NCBI GenBank assembly: GCA_019359215.1
Contig: JAHHHS010000003.1
Coordinates: forward strand, 1-64,000
Direction: 5' to 3'
From: Nostoc indistinguendum CM1-VF10
Lineage (GTDB): Bacteria > Cyanobacteriota > Cyanobacteriia > Cyanobacteriales > Nostocaceae
Length of the DNA: 64,000 bases
Shown: one piece after another, positions 25,620-35,072 of the stretch
Layout of the letters: each line of letters opens with the position of its first letter
How positions within the stretch are numbered: position 1 is the first letter of the stretch
Notes under the pieces: model-generated
What the model saw: only the letters and a program-made list of their open reading frames with translations
Database searches by the model: none
Told to the model about the DNA's origin: nothing
Translations under genes and position numbers: made by a program

Positions 25620-26657
25620 TTAGTTCAGTTGGAGAGTCTTGGGTTCACCAAACATGTGAATTGTATCAACAAATCGAGCCGTTTTCGACTGGTTGGAAAT
25701 TACCAAGCTTTGAGTTCTTGCTCCGCCGTTGAAGAAACGTACACCATTCATCAGATTACCACTGGTAATGCCGCAAGCAGCGAACAGAACAGTTTTACCA
25801 GATGCCAATTCATGAGCATCATAGACCTTATCGGGGTCATTGATATTCATAGACTTTAAGCGATCAATGTTGGCTTCTCTGCTTTCTCCAATCAGACCTG
25901 TTTTGACTACTGCTGGATCGTAAATCAGTTGACCTTGGAAGTGTCCACCCAAAGCACGCATTGCTGCTGCTGAGATTACACCTTCAGGAGCCGCACCGAT
26001 ACCCATCAGCGCGTGGATATTAGTTCCAGCAAAACCGCAGCTTATAGCTGCACCCACATCACCGTCTGAAATTAGGGCGACTCTCGCTCCAGCCTCACGG
26101 ATTTCTTTAATTAAATCGTTGTGGCGTTCGCGCTTCATGACCACGATCACAAGTTCTTCAATAGAGCGCTCTAGACACTCAGAGAGAATCTTCAGGTTTT
26201 CTGTTGCTGACTTGTTGATGTCTACCTTGCCCTTAGCTGCGGGAGGTGCTGCTAACTTCTTCATGTAAAAGTCAGGAGCAGCAAATAATCCACCCTTTTC
26301 AGAAATTGCCAAGACAGCCATCGAACCAGGTTGTCCATAAGCTACCAAGTTTGTACCTTCACAGGGGTCAACGGCGATATCAATTTCAACTAGTTCATCA
26401 GGATTACAGAGAGCTTCGGCATTTGGTTGAGTACAAATACCAACTTCTTCCCCGATGTATAACATAGGCGCGTCATCGCGTTCGCCTTCTCCAATCACAA
26501 TGCGACCACGCATATAGATTTTATTCATCCGCTCCCGCATAGCTTCCACAGCTACTTGGTCAGCGATGTTTTTTTCGCCTTTACCCATCCACTTTGCGGA
26601 TGCGATCGCGGCTTGCTCTACTACTTCAATAATCTCTAACCCAAGTGTATTTTCCAC
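25620..26657 (-). CDS. glpX: Class II fructose-1,6-/sedoheptulose-1,7-bisphosphatase
   Basis: A Calvin-cycle and gluconeogenic phosphatase; in cyanobacteria the GlpX-type enzyme (F/SBPase) acts on both bisphosphates. The 345-residue protein shows the lithium-sensitive phosphatase metal sites [11 protein letters not shown] (near residue 56) and [12 protein letters not shown] (near 97), then [10 protein letters not shown] and [14 protein letters not shown]. Downstream is hemA on the same strand. The divergent DUF981 gene shares the 355-bp upstream region. Confidence 0.96.
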   Translation of the reverse strand: MENTLGLEIIEVVEQAAIASAKWMGKGEKNIADQVAVEAMRERMNKIYMRGRIVIGEGERDDAPMLYIGEEVGICTQPNAEALCNPDELVEIDIAVDPCEGTNLVAYGQPGSMAVLAISEKGGLFAAPDFYMKKLAAPPAAKGKVDINKSATENLKILSECLERSIEELVIVVMKRERHNDLIKEIREAGARVALISDGDVGAAISCGFAGTNIHALMGIGAAPEGVISAAAMRALGGHFQGQLIYDPAVVKTGLIGESREANIDRLKSMNINDPDKVYDAHELASGKTVLFAACGITSGNLMNGVRFFNGGARTQSLVISNQSKTARFVDTIHMFGEPKTLQLN

Positions 26658-27012
26658 AGAGTCTGCCCTCTCAACTGCTTGAATTTCCGCCGCTTTATCT
26701 GGCTATTTCAGTCTTCAAGTCTACCAAAGGGCGGATACACGTGGGAGAAAGTTAAGTTTTACTGCTAACTGGTTACAAAAGTGCCAGTTAACACATCCTC
26801 ATTTTTTACTCCTAACTACTCCAGTATAAAGCGTATTTAAAAGTAACTAAGTTAAGAAGTGGCATAAATACGTAGCAGTGTATATCGAGAACATTGCTTT
26901 TCTTCAGTGTTGATCTTTAGGTATAAAATAATAAAGAAAAAAACTAGTGAATTCACTAAAAGCTGAAAAACAAAGCGCAGAGTAAATAGCTTGTCAAATT
27001 AAGAGGTTAATC
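26658..27012. other. Divergent promoter region glpX / DUF981 gene
   Basis: 355 bp with no gene, AT-rich toward the DUF981 side. It contains a perfect 14-bp palindrome TAGTGAATTCACTA at 26945-26958, about 55 bp before the DUF981 start, which could be an operator. Confidence 0.45.
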
Positions 27013-27585
27013 ATGTTTATCGACTACATCACACTCATGTTGATCAATATGGTAGCTGGGCTATTTCTACTGGCTGACTATGTGTATCGGGGTATAGATA
27101 GTTCTAACCAAAGACAGTGGATTCCCGGTTTTGGAATTACGGGTACGATCGCACTCACAACTGGATTACACATGAGTTTCACCTGGCCCGTTACTGGCAG
27201 CTTTAACATTGCCTTTGGTGAGACAAGTATCTTATTTGGCATCTTGTTTATTGCGGCTGCGATCGCACTTGCTCAAGGTTGGGATTTATTGACAATAGCA
27301 ATTTACGGTTTCTTTGCTGGTGCAGTTGCGATCGTAGTGGGTATCCGCATCATCAACTTGAATTTGACACGCCAACCGCTTTTGTCGGGAATCGGCTTTA
27401 TTTTAACTGGCTTAGGAGGTGTTTTTGCAGCGCCAACTCTCTATTGGAAAACAAACCGCACCTGGCGGCTAATTGGTGTAGCTGTGCTGATAGTCGCCGC
27501 TCTAATTTGGGCATTCACTGGATATTTAGCTTACTGGAATCATTTAGAGGGTTTTCAAAAGTGGGTTCCAGCCCCAATGCGGTAA
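27013..27585 (+). CDS. DUF981 family integral membrane protein
   Basis: A 190-residue protein with six or seven hydrophobic segments, starting MFIDYITLMLINMVAGLFLLADYVY. The LHMSFTWPVTGSFNIAFGETSILFG segment matches what I know as DUF981, conserved in cyanobacteria, archaea and some other bacteria. Function unknown. AAGAGG lies about 10 nt before the ATG. It is followed by grxC after 56 bp on the same strand, which may mean co-transcription. Confidence 0.75.
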   Translation: MFIDYITLMLINMVAGLFLLADYVYRGIDSSNQRQWIPGFGITGTIALTTGLHMSFTWPVTGSFNIAFGETSILFGILFIAAAIALAQGWDLLTIAIYGFFAGAVAIVVGIRIINLNLTRQPLLSGIGFILTGLGGVFAAPTLYWKTNRTWRLIGVAVLIVAALIWAFTGYLAYWNHLEGFQKWVPAPMR

Positions 27586-27641
27586 GCAATGCCAGCAATG
27601 ATCTAGGCTAGAGACATAGTTAAAACCTTGCTTAAGAAAAT

Positions 27642-27956
27642 ATGCTGGACTTTTTTAATCCCCTATTAAATCGCCATCCAGAGCGAGTCAAAGCCAATGT
27701 TGAGCTTTACACATGGCAAACTTGTCCTTACTGCATTCGTGCCAAAGTGCTGCTGTGGTGGAAAGGTGTAAATTTTACCGAATATAAAATTGACGGCGAT
27801 GAAGCAGCCAGAGCTAAAATGGCAGAACGCGCTAACGGACGTCGTACTGTACCGCAAATTTTTATCAATAACCACCACGTTGGCGGCTGTGATGATCTCT
27901 ATCAACTAGACACACAAAATCAACTCGATCCTCTTTTAGCCCAAGCCGCTATTTAG
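27642..27956 (+). CDS. grxC: Dithiol glutaredoxin (GrxC type)
   Basis: A glutathione-dependent disulphide oxidoreductase. The 104-residue protein has the CPYC active site (near residues 28-31), the cis-Pro loop TVPQIFIN and the glutathione-contacting GGCDDL. It is a little longer than the usual 85-90 residues because of an N-terminal extension (MLDFFNPLLNRHPERV). A hairpin followed by T-rich sequence lies downstream. Confidence 0.92.
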   Translation: MLDFFNPLLNRHPERVKANVELYTWQTCPYCIRAKVLLWWKGVNFTEYKIDGDEAARAKMAERANGRRTVPQIFINNHHVGGCDDLYQLDTQNQLDPLLAQAAI

Positions 27957-28011
27957 AAATAAAATTAATCTCCAACGGTTGGCTTGCTAAATTTAAGAAT
28001 TTTGAATTGTT

Positions 28012-28056
28012 TAGCCCCAGGCTGAGAAGTCTGTGGGCTATATACTTTTTATTTTT
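28012..28056 (+). terminator. Rho-independent terminator after grxC
   Basis: TAGCCC-CAG (28012-28020) pairs with CTG-T-GGGCTA (28031-28040) with one bulge and is followed by TATACTTTTTATTTTTTG. Confidence 0.65.
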
Positions 28057-28118
28057 TGTAGGATGGAAGTTGCCCGTCCAAAGACGAGCAAAACTTAAAT
28101 TTTTGTATTGATAAGAAT

Positions 28119-28604
28119 ATGCTAACTAAATACACAGAATATCTTATACATCAACAATGGATGAATTCTGCTTTAGAATTAGCAAAAGCAGCAGGTGATG
28201 CAGGTGAAGTCCCTGTAGGTGCTGTTATCATTGATTCAACAGGCAAATTGCTAGCACAAGGAGAAAATAGAAAAGAGCGTCACAAAGACCCTACCGCTCA
28301 TGCGGAAATTCTTGCTCTCAAGAGAGCTGCAATAACTTTACAAAATTGGCATCTTAATGAATGCACCCTTTACGTAACTCTTGAACCTTGTCCGATGTGT
28401 GCAGGTGCGATCGTCCAAGCGCGATTAGGACTACTTGTGTATGGAGTAGACGATACAAAAACTGGCGCCATTCGTACAGTTATTAACATCCCCGATAGCG
28501 CTGCTTCTAATCACCACTTACAGGTAATCGGAGGCGTTCTAGAGTCAGCTTGTCGTGAACAATTACAGACTTGGTTTGCCAATAAACGGCGTAGTGTAAA
28601 CTAA
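28119..28604 (+). CDS. tadA: tRNA adenosine(34) deaminase
   Basis: TadA converts the wobble adenosine of tRNA-Arg(ACG) to inosine. The 161-residue zinc deaminase has the catalytic HAEILAL (His-Ala-Glu) and PCPMCAGA zinc ligands, with GEVPVGAVI upstream. The C-terminal helix FFxxRR is replaced by WFANKRR, a normal variation. The start is an ATG without a strong ribosome-binding site. Monocistronic. Confidence 0.93.
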   Translation: MLTKYTEYLIHQQWMNSALELAKAAGDAGEVPVGAVIIDSTGKLLAQGENRKERHKDPTAHAEILALKRAAITLQNWHLNECTLYVTLEPCPMCAGAIVQARLGLLVYGVDDTKTGAIRTVINIPDSAASNHHLQVIGGVLESACREQLQTWFANKRRSVN

Positions 28605-28716
28605 CGGACAGAGGTAAAACTGTCCATCTAATACGCCATAAGTCATACAAGAGAATCTACGGTGTAACTAATCAGACTTTTCTTTAAATTTTACCCGTCA
28701 ATCAGCTGCATCCGTC

Positions 28717-29475
28717 ATGATGGAATTTTACTCTTCATCCGATACCTGCCAGCACACCCCAGCAAATAATCAGGTGACTGGTACTATCTCAAGGGTTTCT
28801 CCTTGGTTAAGTCCTCTGGCATATTTATTAGGGCGTCACTGCCTATTACCATTATTCTTTGGGCAAATTAGAATAACCGGACAAAAAAATATCCCTACAA
28901 CTGGTCCTGTGATCCTTGCGCCTACTCATCGGGCGCGTTGGGATGCATTGCTTGTACCCTACGCTACTGCTGATTGTCGAGGAGAACAAGACCTGCGGTT
29001 TATGGTAACCGTTGACGAATGCCAAGGTTTGCAAGGCTGGTTTGTCAAACGTTTGGGGGGGTTTCCTGTAAATTCTAAGCATCCGTCAATCCGCACCCTG
29101 CGGCATGGAGTTGAGCTACTTCAGCAGAAAAAAACCTTGGTGATATTTCCAGAAGGTAATATTTTTCGTGATGGCCAAGTTCACCAGTTGAAGCCGGGAA
29201 TTGCTCGTCTTGCCTTGAGTGCTGAATCTAGTTATTCCGCGCTAGGGGTGAAAATTATACCCATAGGTATTAACTATAGCCAACCTTATCCAAATTGGGG
29301 TACAGATGTGAGTATTGACATTGGCTCCCCAATCAGAGTAGCGGATTACATGAGTGGCTGTATAAAACAAGATGCCAAAAGTATCACAACTGATTTAGCA
29401 AAGGCACTACAACACTTAAGCCATCAAGAAACAAAAATTACTAATCGCGCATTCGCAGAAATTACTAATTCTTGA
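28717..29475 (+). CDS. 1-acyl-sn-glycerol-3-phosphate acyltransferase (PlsC family)
   Basis: A membrane-associated acyltransferase of phospholipid/glycolipid synthesis. The 252-residue protein has the H-x4-D catalytic motif (HRARWD, near residue 69), the FPEGNIFRDG motif that binds glycerol phosphate, and a late IPIGINY block. The second acyltransferase motif is GGFPVNS. The N-terminal 40 residues are poorly conserved, and there are two ATG codons in tandem at the start. Which lysophosphatidate acyltransferase paralogue it is cannot be said. Confidence 0.86.
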   Translation: MMEFYSSSDTCQHTPANNQVTGTISRVSPWLSPLAYLLGRHCLLPLFFGQIRITGQKNIPTTGPVILAPTHRARWDALLVPYATADCRGEQDLRFMVTVDECQGLQGWFVKRLGGFPVNSKHPSIRTLRHGVELLQQKKTLVIFPEGNIFRDGQVHQLKPGIARLALSAESSYSALGVKIIPIGINYSQPYPNWGTDVSIDIGSPIRVADYMSGCIKQDAKSITTDLAKALQHLSHQETKITNRAFAEITNS

Positions 29476-30453
29476 TCTCGTAAAGCGTCAAGAGTTCTAA
29501 GACTGGCTCTTAAGCATTGGCCATTAATCGTGCATGATTAAGAAACTGCACGTTTTCAAGGTTTGACACTAATTGCTAACTGTTATATTCATCCTGAGTA
29601 AGTCACAAAAGATTAGTGCTGTTTTGCAACCTTTGAGAATATATATATAGATTACCCTCTATTAACAGGATATTCAGCCAAATTGGCATTTTTTTGAGCG
29701 AATAGCTAATAATTGTCTATAAAGTACTGAATTGGTCGATGAAAAACATTCTGGCTCTTCAGTTCTTTTTATGGAGTCGAATAATAAATAAAACCTAATC
29801 AGAGCCTATATTCATTGCTATGACTGGATTTTAAATTTTTGAACCTTTCTATAAAATGGCTATTTTAATGCCATACCATAAAACCAACGCAAGAGCCAAC
29901 ATTCTTACTATTTAGTCAGACAGTTAAATGAAAGTCTTTGGATTTTCCTTGATTTTGTAAACGTGACTGAATAAAAACAAAGTTTTGGGAAGCGCGGACT
30001 GGGAAGCTGGCCATGTTTAACTGGTTTGATGCGATAGCGTTTCACGCTCGCTGGAAGCGATCGCAAATAGTTCAAGCAGTGCTTTGGGAAGATTCTCGTG
30101 CCAAATATCCCACTTAAGCTGAGATAATTATTGGGGAAGTCGGTAGCGGGACGGATGGTGAAGCAGCCTAAAACTTTTTCTCAAATCAACTTTTCGCCAG
30201 CGCCTTGTCAAACTACTCCCAAAGTGCTTGCTGGTAAACCGATGATTAAAAAATCAGAGGAACTAACGCGATCGCTCATAGCGGCGATTTTAGTTAATTA
30301 GTATACAGAAGCAATGGGAACTCTATTAAACCGATTTTCAGTCTAAATCAAAGAAACTTAGAATGCAGCTTTGCTTTGTCCAAGGCCAAAACAGAGTTAA
30401 GATACCCGAAGTTTCCATAAATTTTCTGTATAGTCGTTGCACTACTTGACCCC
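29476..30453. other. 978-bp intergenic region with coding-like remnants
   Basis: No intact gene is visible. A 34-codon frame (30013-30117) reads NWFDAIAFHARWKRSQ, then VLWEDSRAKYPT. In a different frame, 48 codons (30155-30301) read MVKQPKTFSQINF, then VLAGKPMIKKSEELTRS. Both look like decayed protein but no family is recognised. The 5' part (29476-30000) is AT-rich with no visible gene. Confidence 0.4.
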
Positions 30454-31059
30454 ATGAACACTGCTGTCGCTGTTACCTTGATGCGTCGTACCTTTTTATC
30501 AGTCATAGCAGTCCTCAGCCTGCTATCACCTGTGAATGCTCAGGTATCACAGTTACCAGGCACTACTAGCCCACAACCCATTGATCCCAACGCTCCCAAT
30601 AACCTTCGCCCCATAACCCAAAGTAACAGCCTTTTGAGCATTGAAGGGGGCGATCGCCTCATGAAAGAGGCAGAACAAGCAGTTTCTGCTCAAAACTACC
30701 CCTTGGCTGCAAAGAAACTGCAAGAAGCACGTCAGGTTTATAATCAGCTATCTAATTTTTATCAAGAGTTAAATTCTAGCTTTTCGGGAATTGACAATAG
30801 AGTTTCTGATTCTCAGCGTCAAAAAGCTCTATTAACAGCCCAAAAGCGAGATGAAGCCACCTTTCAGCTAGCATTAGTACATCGGGCACAAAATCAGCCA
30901 GAATTAGCTGTGCCGTTGTTGATTCAAATAATTAAGAGTCAAAACCCGACACGGGATTTAGGTAAAAAATCTTATCAACAGTTGTTGGAGTTGGGTTTTG
31001 TTGATTCTCCCTATCCTACAGCAGGTGGTAGTTCATCTTCCTCATCTCCAAAAAAATAA
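30454..31059 (+). CDS. Exported cyanobacterial protein with TPR-like helices, function unknown
   Basis: A 201-residue protein with a signal peptide: basic MRRTF, hydrophobic core, then VNAQ cleavage at about residue 29. The mature part starts with a Pro/Asn-rich linker, then paired helices (GGDRLMKEAEQAVSAQNYPLAAKKLQEARQVYN, and FQLALVHRAQNQPELAVPLL) with TPR-like spacing. It ends in a Ser-rich tail. Probably periplasmic. Free-standing; no partner is suggested by its neighbours. Confidence 0.7.
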   Translation: MNTAVAVTLMRRTFLSVIAVLSLLSPVNAQVSQLPGTTSPQPIDPNAPNNLRPITQSNSLLSIEGGDRLMKEAEQAVSAQNYPLAAKKLQEARQVYNQLSNFYQELNSSFSGIDNRVSDSQRQKALLTAQKRDEATFQLALVHRAQNQPELAVPLLIQIIKSQNPTRDLGKKSYQQLLELGFVDSPYPTAGGSSSSSSPKK

Positions 31060-31083
31060 ATTAAATCTTTCTTGTCTGTTTTT

Positions 31084-31121
31084 CCCCATCTCCCCCATCT
31101 CCCCCATCTCCCCCTCCCTCT
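31084..31121. repeat. CCCCATCTC short tandem repeat
   Basis: Four near-identical CCCCATCTC units, the complement of the purine-rich repeats elsewhere in the window. Confidence 0.65.
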
Positions 31122-31304
31122 GAGCAGCAGCTTGAGAACGTCTCCAGTGCTAGGATAGGATTATCTGCCGTAGCTTTGAGCCAGCGTCCTCAAAAATCCA
31201 CCTCAGAGGTGCGTTTATTTCTAGCCTTGCCAAAACCTGAACTTGGCACAGGCATTGCTCCATATCTGTTAATAATAGAAAAGTAAGTTTTTTCAGGAAT
31301 AGCG

Positions 31305-31562
31305 ATGATTAGTCCGCAGCAGGTTGAGGCAATGATCAAGGCGGAACTGCCAGACGCCCAGGTTCAGGTGCAAGACTTGACTGGTGGCGGTGACCACTAT
31401 CAGGTAACAGTAGTTTCATCGCACTTTGCAGGTAAGGGACTAGTGCAACAGCACCAGTTAGTTTATGGTGCTTTAGGGCAAGCTATGTCAACTGAAGCAA
31501 TTCATGCCTTGGCAGTAAAAACATATACTCCTGAATCTTGGCAAGCAACAGCAGCTTCGTAA
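31305..31562 (+). CDS. BolA family protein
   Basis: An 85-residue BolA-fold protein (class II KH-like). The conserved [27 protein letters not shown] block carries the His and the FxGKxxxxxHxxVY signature, and [14 protein letters not shown] ends the fold. BolA proteins pair with monothiol glutaredoxins to bind and pass on [2Fe-2S] clusters. The next gene, 97 bp downstream on the same strand, is exactly such a glutaredoxin. Confidence 0.92.
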   Translation: MISPQQVEAMIKAELPDAQVQVQDLTGGGDHYQVTVVSSHFAGKGLVQQHQLVYGALGQAMSTEAIHALAVKTYTPESWQATAAS

Positions 31563-31658
31563 ACATAGAGTTACGAATTAGGAGTTAGGAGTTAGGAGTT
31601 CTAAATTTTTAACTTCTCACTCGTCATCGTTGAATGTAACATAGGAAACACAAATACC

Positions 31659-31982
31659 ATGACGCCAGAACTCAAAGAGAAAATTGATAACTTGCTACAA
31701 CAGAACAAGATTATGGTTTTCATGAAGGGAAACAAGTTAATGCCCCAATGTGGTTTCTCCAACAACGTTGTGCAGATTCTCAATACCTTGGGAGTTCCCT
31801 TCGAGACAATTGATGTTCTCTCAGACTCTGAAATTCGCCAGGGGATTAAAGAATACTCTAACTGGCCGACAATTCCCCAAGTGTATATCAATGGTGAATT
31901 CGTTGGCGGTTCTGACATCCTAATTGAAATGTATCAAAAGGGTGAATTGCAAGAAAAGGTAGAAGTAGCACTAGCTTCGTAA
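31659..31982 (+). CDS. grxD: Monothiol glutaredoxin (Grx4/GrxD type)
   Basis: A 107-residue CGFS-type glutaredoxin. The active site CGFSNN lies near residue 31 in PQCGFS, KGNKLMPQ supplies the glutathione-binding Lys, and WPTIPQVYINGEFVGGSDI is the cis-Pro and GG motif. These proteins bind a glutathione-ligated [2Fe-2S] cluster as a dimer or with BolA. Encoded next to BolA, consistent with a joint iron-sulphur trafficking unit. Confidence 0.95.
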   Translation: MTPELKEKIDNLLQQNKIMVFMKGNKLMPQCGFSNNVVQILNTLGVPFETIDVLSDSEIRQGIKEYSNWPTIPQVYINGEFVGGSDILIEMYQKGELQEKVEVALAS

Positions 31983-32505
31983 TCTCTTTTTACGCAAACC
32001 AGAGGGTATACTGCTAAATTTGCGCTCCGCAATCAAGGCAATTTACCATTTTTAATGTCCTTGAAAAAGAGGCAAGGGAGCGGGGAGCAGGGAGCAAGAG
32101 GGATAATTCAGATGGGGATTCAGCCCCACCCACCTGTTGCTTTAGCTTCCCGCTTTCTTAGAAGAACAGAATCGCTGCGACCAGAGGTAGCAGGGGTTTA
32201 ATTCCGCTACCAAAATCTCCGATTTGGTGGCTTGAAATTAGATGGGGTTGAATCCCGTTCTAAATTCCTGCCTTCTTCACTGGGTTTGTGAAAAAAATAC
32301 TTGAGCTATATTGGAACTCATTTCATAGCTAGTCAACAATCCCCTCTGTCGCATTGGCAAGACCAATATAGGACTGAGGGGATACGTTTTATCAATACAA
32401 TATCTCCAAAATCTCACACCACGGCACTAGTTGACTCATACAGATAATATGCTATAATTATCTGCGGTAATTAACGATTACTATCAATTACCAAATAAAT
32501 GGTGC
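31983..32505. other. 523-bp intergenic region with repeats and a large hairpin
   Basis: Holds a purine-rich repeat (32071-32103) and a stretch with several GGGGATTCAGCCCC / GGGGTTGAATCCC pairs (32110-32270). A long imperfect hairpin lies at 32339-32383 (ATCCCCTC and GAGGGGAT outer arms, ATTGG/CCAAT inner). No gene seen. Confidence 0.45.
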
Positions 32506-32754
32506 TTAGTAATAATCGCGTAGTGGCTGTGGTTGCGGCACTTCAAAATTTGATCCATCGTACAAGTAGCGGCTGGCTTCCTCTTCTAAGCGATGAATCA
32601 GAATAGGTTCAAGAATATTGCCATGTCGTAGTGCGGCTAGATATCCATCCAAATACATCCGCATATCATCAGTGCGATAGCCGCGATTCCATAACTCGAC
32701 GAAGGCGTCGGTGAGTCTTTGGTAATAGCGGATGGTTTGTGTGTCTTGGAGCAT
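32506..32754 (-). CDS. Conserved cyanobacterial protein (DUF6761-like)
   Basis: An 82-residue cyanobacterial protein, mostly helical: DTQTIRYYQRLTDAFVELWNRGYRTDDMRMYLDGYLAALRHGN followed by IHRLEEEASRYLYD and a Pro-rich tail ending LRDYY. I recall this as a cyanobacteria-only family (DUF6761, from memory). No signal peptide. Function unknown. Free-standing. Confidence 0.7.
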   Translation of the reverse strand: MLQDTQTIRYYQRLTDAFVELWNRGYRTDDMRMYLDGYLAALRHGNILEPILIHRLEEEASRYLYDGSNFEVPQPQPLRDYY

Positions 32755-33336
32755 AACTGCTGTATTAATCTCTTCGGAATGAGAATTGTAAACGATTCAT
32801 GCTCAAATGTGAACTGTAATTTCACTTTGGCATTAACTAAAAGTCAATACATCTACTTTGGGCAGTACCCTCCTAGCAACTACAATCTACTTTAATCCTA
32901 TTCCAGAAAACATCGATTCTAGTTATCTGCTAAGTTATTTTTATGATTTTCATAGTCAATACCCCGATTGTATTGGTGATAGATTCGTGGGTGGAGAACC
33001 TAATTTCTGCAAGATATAATCCACTAGCATCATATTAAAAAACTATTGTGGTAATAGCTAGCTGCTTAGGCTATAGTTTTTTGGTAGATGATATCCATCT
33101 AAAAGCAGAATGTAAAGGTAAAAGAACTTTTCAATAAGTCTAACAACACTTTTGATAAATTTAATAAAAATTTAATAATATTTCTAATCGCCCTCGGCAA
33201 GGGACAAATTAAAGATATTGCCGCTATTTCTATGAGGAAATGTAAAGCTAATAGCAATTGAGGTAACAAAGGCTACAAAACCTTAGAGATGGGCTTGTTA
33301 CTTTGAGAGTCATCGACGCTAAGGGGTCTTGCCGCC
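32755..33336. other. 582-bp divergent intergenic region
   Basis: AT-rich leader region between the divergent DUF6761-like gene and the response regulator. No gene, RNA or clear repeat recognised. It should contain both promoters. Confidence 0.35.
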
Positions 33337-34110
33337 GTGGGTTCGGTTTGTATAGAAATCATTGAGGGGAATCCCCATTTGAGGTCGTTGCTAGGTTGGC
33401 ACTTGCAACAACTGGAATACCGTGTGCATCAAGCTGCCAGCATTTATCAAGCAAGGGAAGTATTTTTAAGTCATCAACCAACACTGGTAGTTTTGGATGC
33501 AGACCTGCCTGATGGTGATGGCATTGAGTTTTGTCGTTGGTTGCATCGTCAGCAGCAGCCTTTAATCTTAATGCTATCTGCCCGTAATACTGAAGGTGAT
33601 ATCGTCGCAGGTTTGAAGGCGGGTGCAGATGATTATTTAAGCAAACCTTTTGGGATGCAAGAATTTTTGGCACGGGTAGAGGCACTGATTCGTCGGAAGC
33701 GCACACCTACAGCACCAGCTTATTTGGATTATGGCACTTTGCAAATTGATTTAGTTCAGCGCCGTGTCCGCTTCCAGGGGGAGTTCATTGACTTAACGCC
33801 GCAAGAATTCAGCTTGCTGTACGTTTTGGCACAAGCTGGGGGAGTGCCTTTGAGTAGGTCAGAATTGCTGCGCCGTGCTTGGCCTGACGCTATCGATAAC
33901 CCTCGTACCATTGATACTCATGTTTTATCGCTGCGGAAAAAGGTTGAACTTGATCCTCGCCAACCCAACTTGATTCAAACTATCCGCAATGTAGGATACC
34001 GTTTTAATATGGAAATTTTGAATACCAATATTTCACAATCACAAACAACAAAGTTACCTAGAGAAAGATTTAATAATCAACGTTCAACACTTAGTACTAG
34101 TCAAGTTTGA
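33337..34110 (+). CDS. OmpR/PhoB-family response regulator
   Basis: A 257-residue two-component regulator. The receiver domain (about 1-120) has the phospho-acceptor Asp in LVVLDADLPDGDG, the Thr/Ser switch position LMLSARN and the conserved Lys in YLSKPFG. The winged-helix output domain is at about 130-227 (LTPQEFSLLYVLAQ, RTIDTHVLSLRKKVE, IRNVGYRF). One acidic-pocket residue differs: the N-terminal acidic pair reads E-G (EIIEGNP). A 30-residue Ser/Thr/Gln tail follows. The start is GTG, supported by AAGGGG 10 nt upstream. No kinase gene is adjacent. Confidence 0.88.
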   Translation: MGSVCIEIIEGNPHLRSLLGWHLQQLEYRVHQAASIYQAREVFLSHQPTLVVLDADLPDGDGIEFCRWLHRQQQPLILMLSARNTEGDIVAGLKAGADDYLSKPFGMQEFLARVEALIRRKRTPTAPAYLDYGTLQIDLVQRRVRFQGEFIDLTPQEFSLLYVLAQAGGVPLSRSELLRRAWPDAIDNPRTIDTHVLSLRKKVELDPRQPNLIQTIRNVGYRFNMEILNTNISQSQTTKLPRERFNNQRSTLSTSQV

Positions 34111-34184
34111 TGCGGCATTGGGCATTGGGCATTGAAGTGAGGGGGAGTAAGAAGATTACTCCTGATTGCTGTCTCATCCAAAAT

Positions 34185-34958
34185 CTAAAATCCAAAATCG
34201 TCTTGATTTTCTGCTTGAATTAAGCTTTTTCGTAATTCAACCCAGTTTATTTCAGAGACTTTTTGATTTGCCAATAAATGACCTTGCTGTAGATGTAACA
34301 ACCGAGTGCAAAACATTTGGGCTAGTTCCAGTTGGTGATTTACCATTAAAATCGTGGTTTGATGAGTTTGACTCAACTGGGTTAAGACTTGCATTAGATG
34401 AGAAGCAGTACCAGCATCAAGGGCAGAGGTTGGCTCATCTAATAATAATATTTTAGGCTCGATAACCAAGGCACGAGCGATCGCTACTAGTTGTCGTTGT
34501 CCCGCAGAAAGTTGTACCTCTGTTCTTCCCAACCATTCACTGGGAATATGCAGTTCTTCTGTCCAGTGACTGACTCGTTGTTCAATTGTCTGTTTGGACA
34601 AACCACGCAAGACTAAAGGATAAGCCAAGGCTTGCCCAACTGTCATCCCCAAAAGTTTTGATTCTTGCAATACAAGTACAACCATCTGGCGTAGCTGGAT
34701 GACAGGAATTTGGCGATATTCTTGGTTTTCTAAATAGATTTTGCCACTTGTGGGTTCAATTAGGCGGTTGAGGAGGCATAGTAACGAAGTTTTACCAGCG
34801 CCAACTGGCCCTACAATTGCAATGCGATCGCCCTGTAATGCCTCCAAGAAAATATCTTGCAATATGGGGTATCCTTGCTGATTGCCTGGAAGTTGGGTTT
34901 TCAGCCTTGTAAACAGATTAACTTGCTCTAGCCTGAGTGTGGCTTTTGCTGTATTCAA
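34185..34958 (-). CDS. Orphan ABC transporter ATPase
   Basis: A 257-residue ABC ATPase. Walker A is GPVGAGKTSLL, Q-loop VVLVLQESKLLG, signature motif LSAGQRQLVAIARAL, Walker B ILLLDEPTSALD and H-loop MVNHQLELA. It resembles single-subunit ATPases of the phosphate/metal importer or YbbL (FetA) type. No permease or binding protein is next to it. I chose the TTG at 34958, because the frame upstream to an ATG at 35051 runs through a purine-rich repeat and gives an implausible Pro/Leu leader. Confidence 0.8.
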   Translation of the reverse strand: MNTAKATLRLEQVNLFTRLKTQLPGNQQGYPILQDIFLEALQGDRIAIVGPVGAGKTSLLCLLNRLIEPTSGKIYLENQEYRQIPVIQLRQMVVLVLQESKLLGMTVGQALAYPLVLRGLSKQTIEQRVSHWTEELHIPSEWLGRTEVQLSAGQRQLVAIARALVIEPKILLLDEPTSALDAGTASHLMQVLTQLSQTHQTTILMVNHQLELAQMFCTRLLHLQQGHLLANQKVSEINWVELRKSLIQAENQDDFGF

Positions 34959-34959
34959 G

Positions 34960-35011
34960 GGGAGTGGAGAATAGGGAGTAGGGAGATGGGGAAGCAGGGG
35001 AGGCAGGGGAA
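34960..35011. repeat. Purine-rich short tandem repeat
   Basis: GGGGAGTGGAGAATAGGGAGTAGGGAGATGGGGAAGCAGGGGAGGCAGGGG-type sequence in front of the orphan ABC gene. Same family as 6495-6548. Confidence 0.6.
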
Positions 35012-35072
35012 GAACTATTGATTGATTCTTAAACCATGCCCAATGCCCCATGACCCATGCCCCATAACAATT

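Noticed and set aside
34959..35051. Longer start (ATG at 35051) for the orphan ABC ATPase
   Set aside because: The extra residues are a Pro/Leu-rich reading of a short tandem repeat and do not align with ABC proteins.
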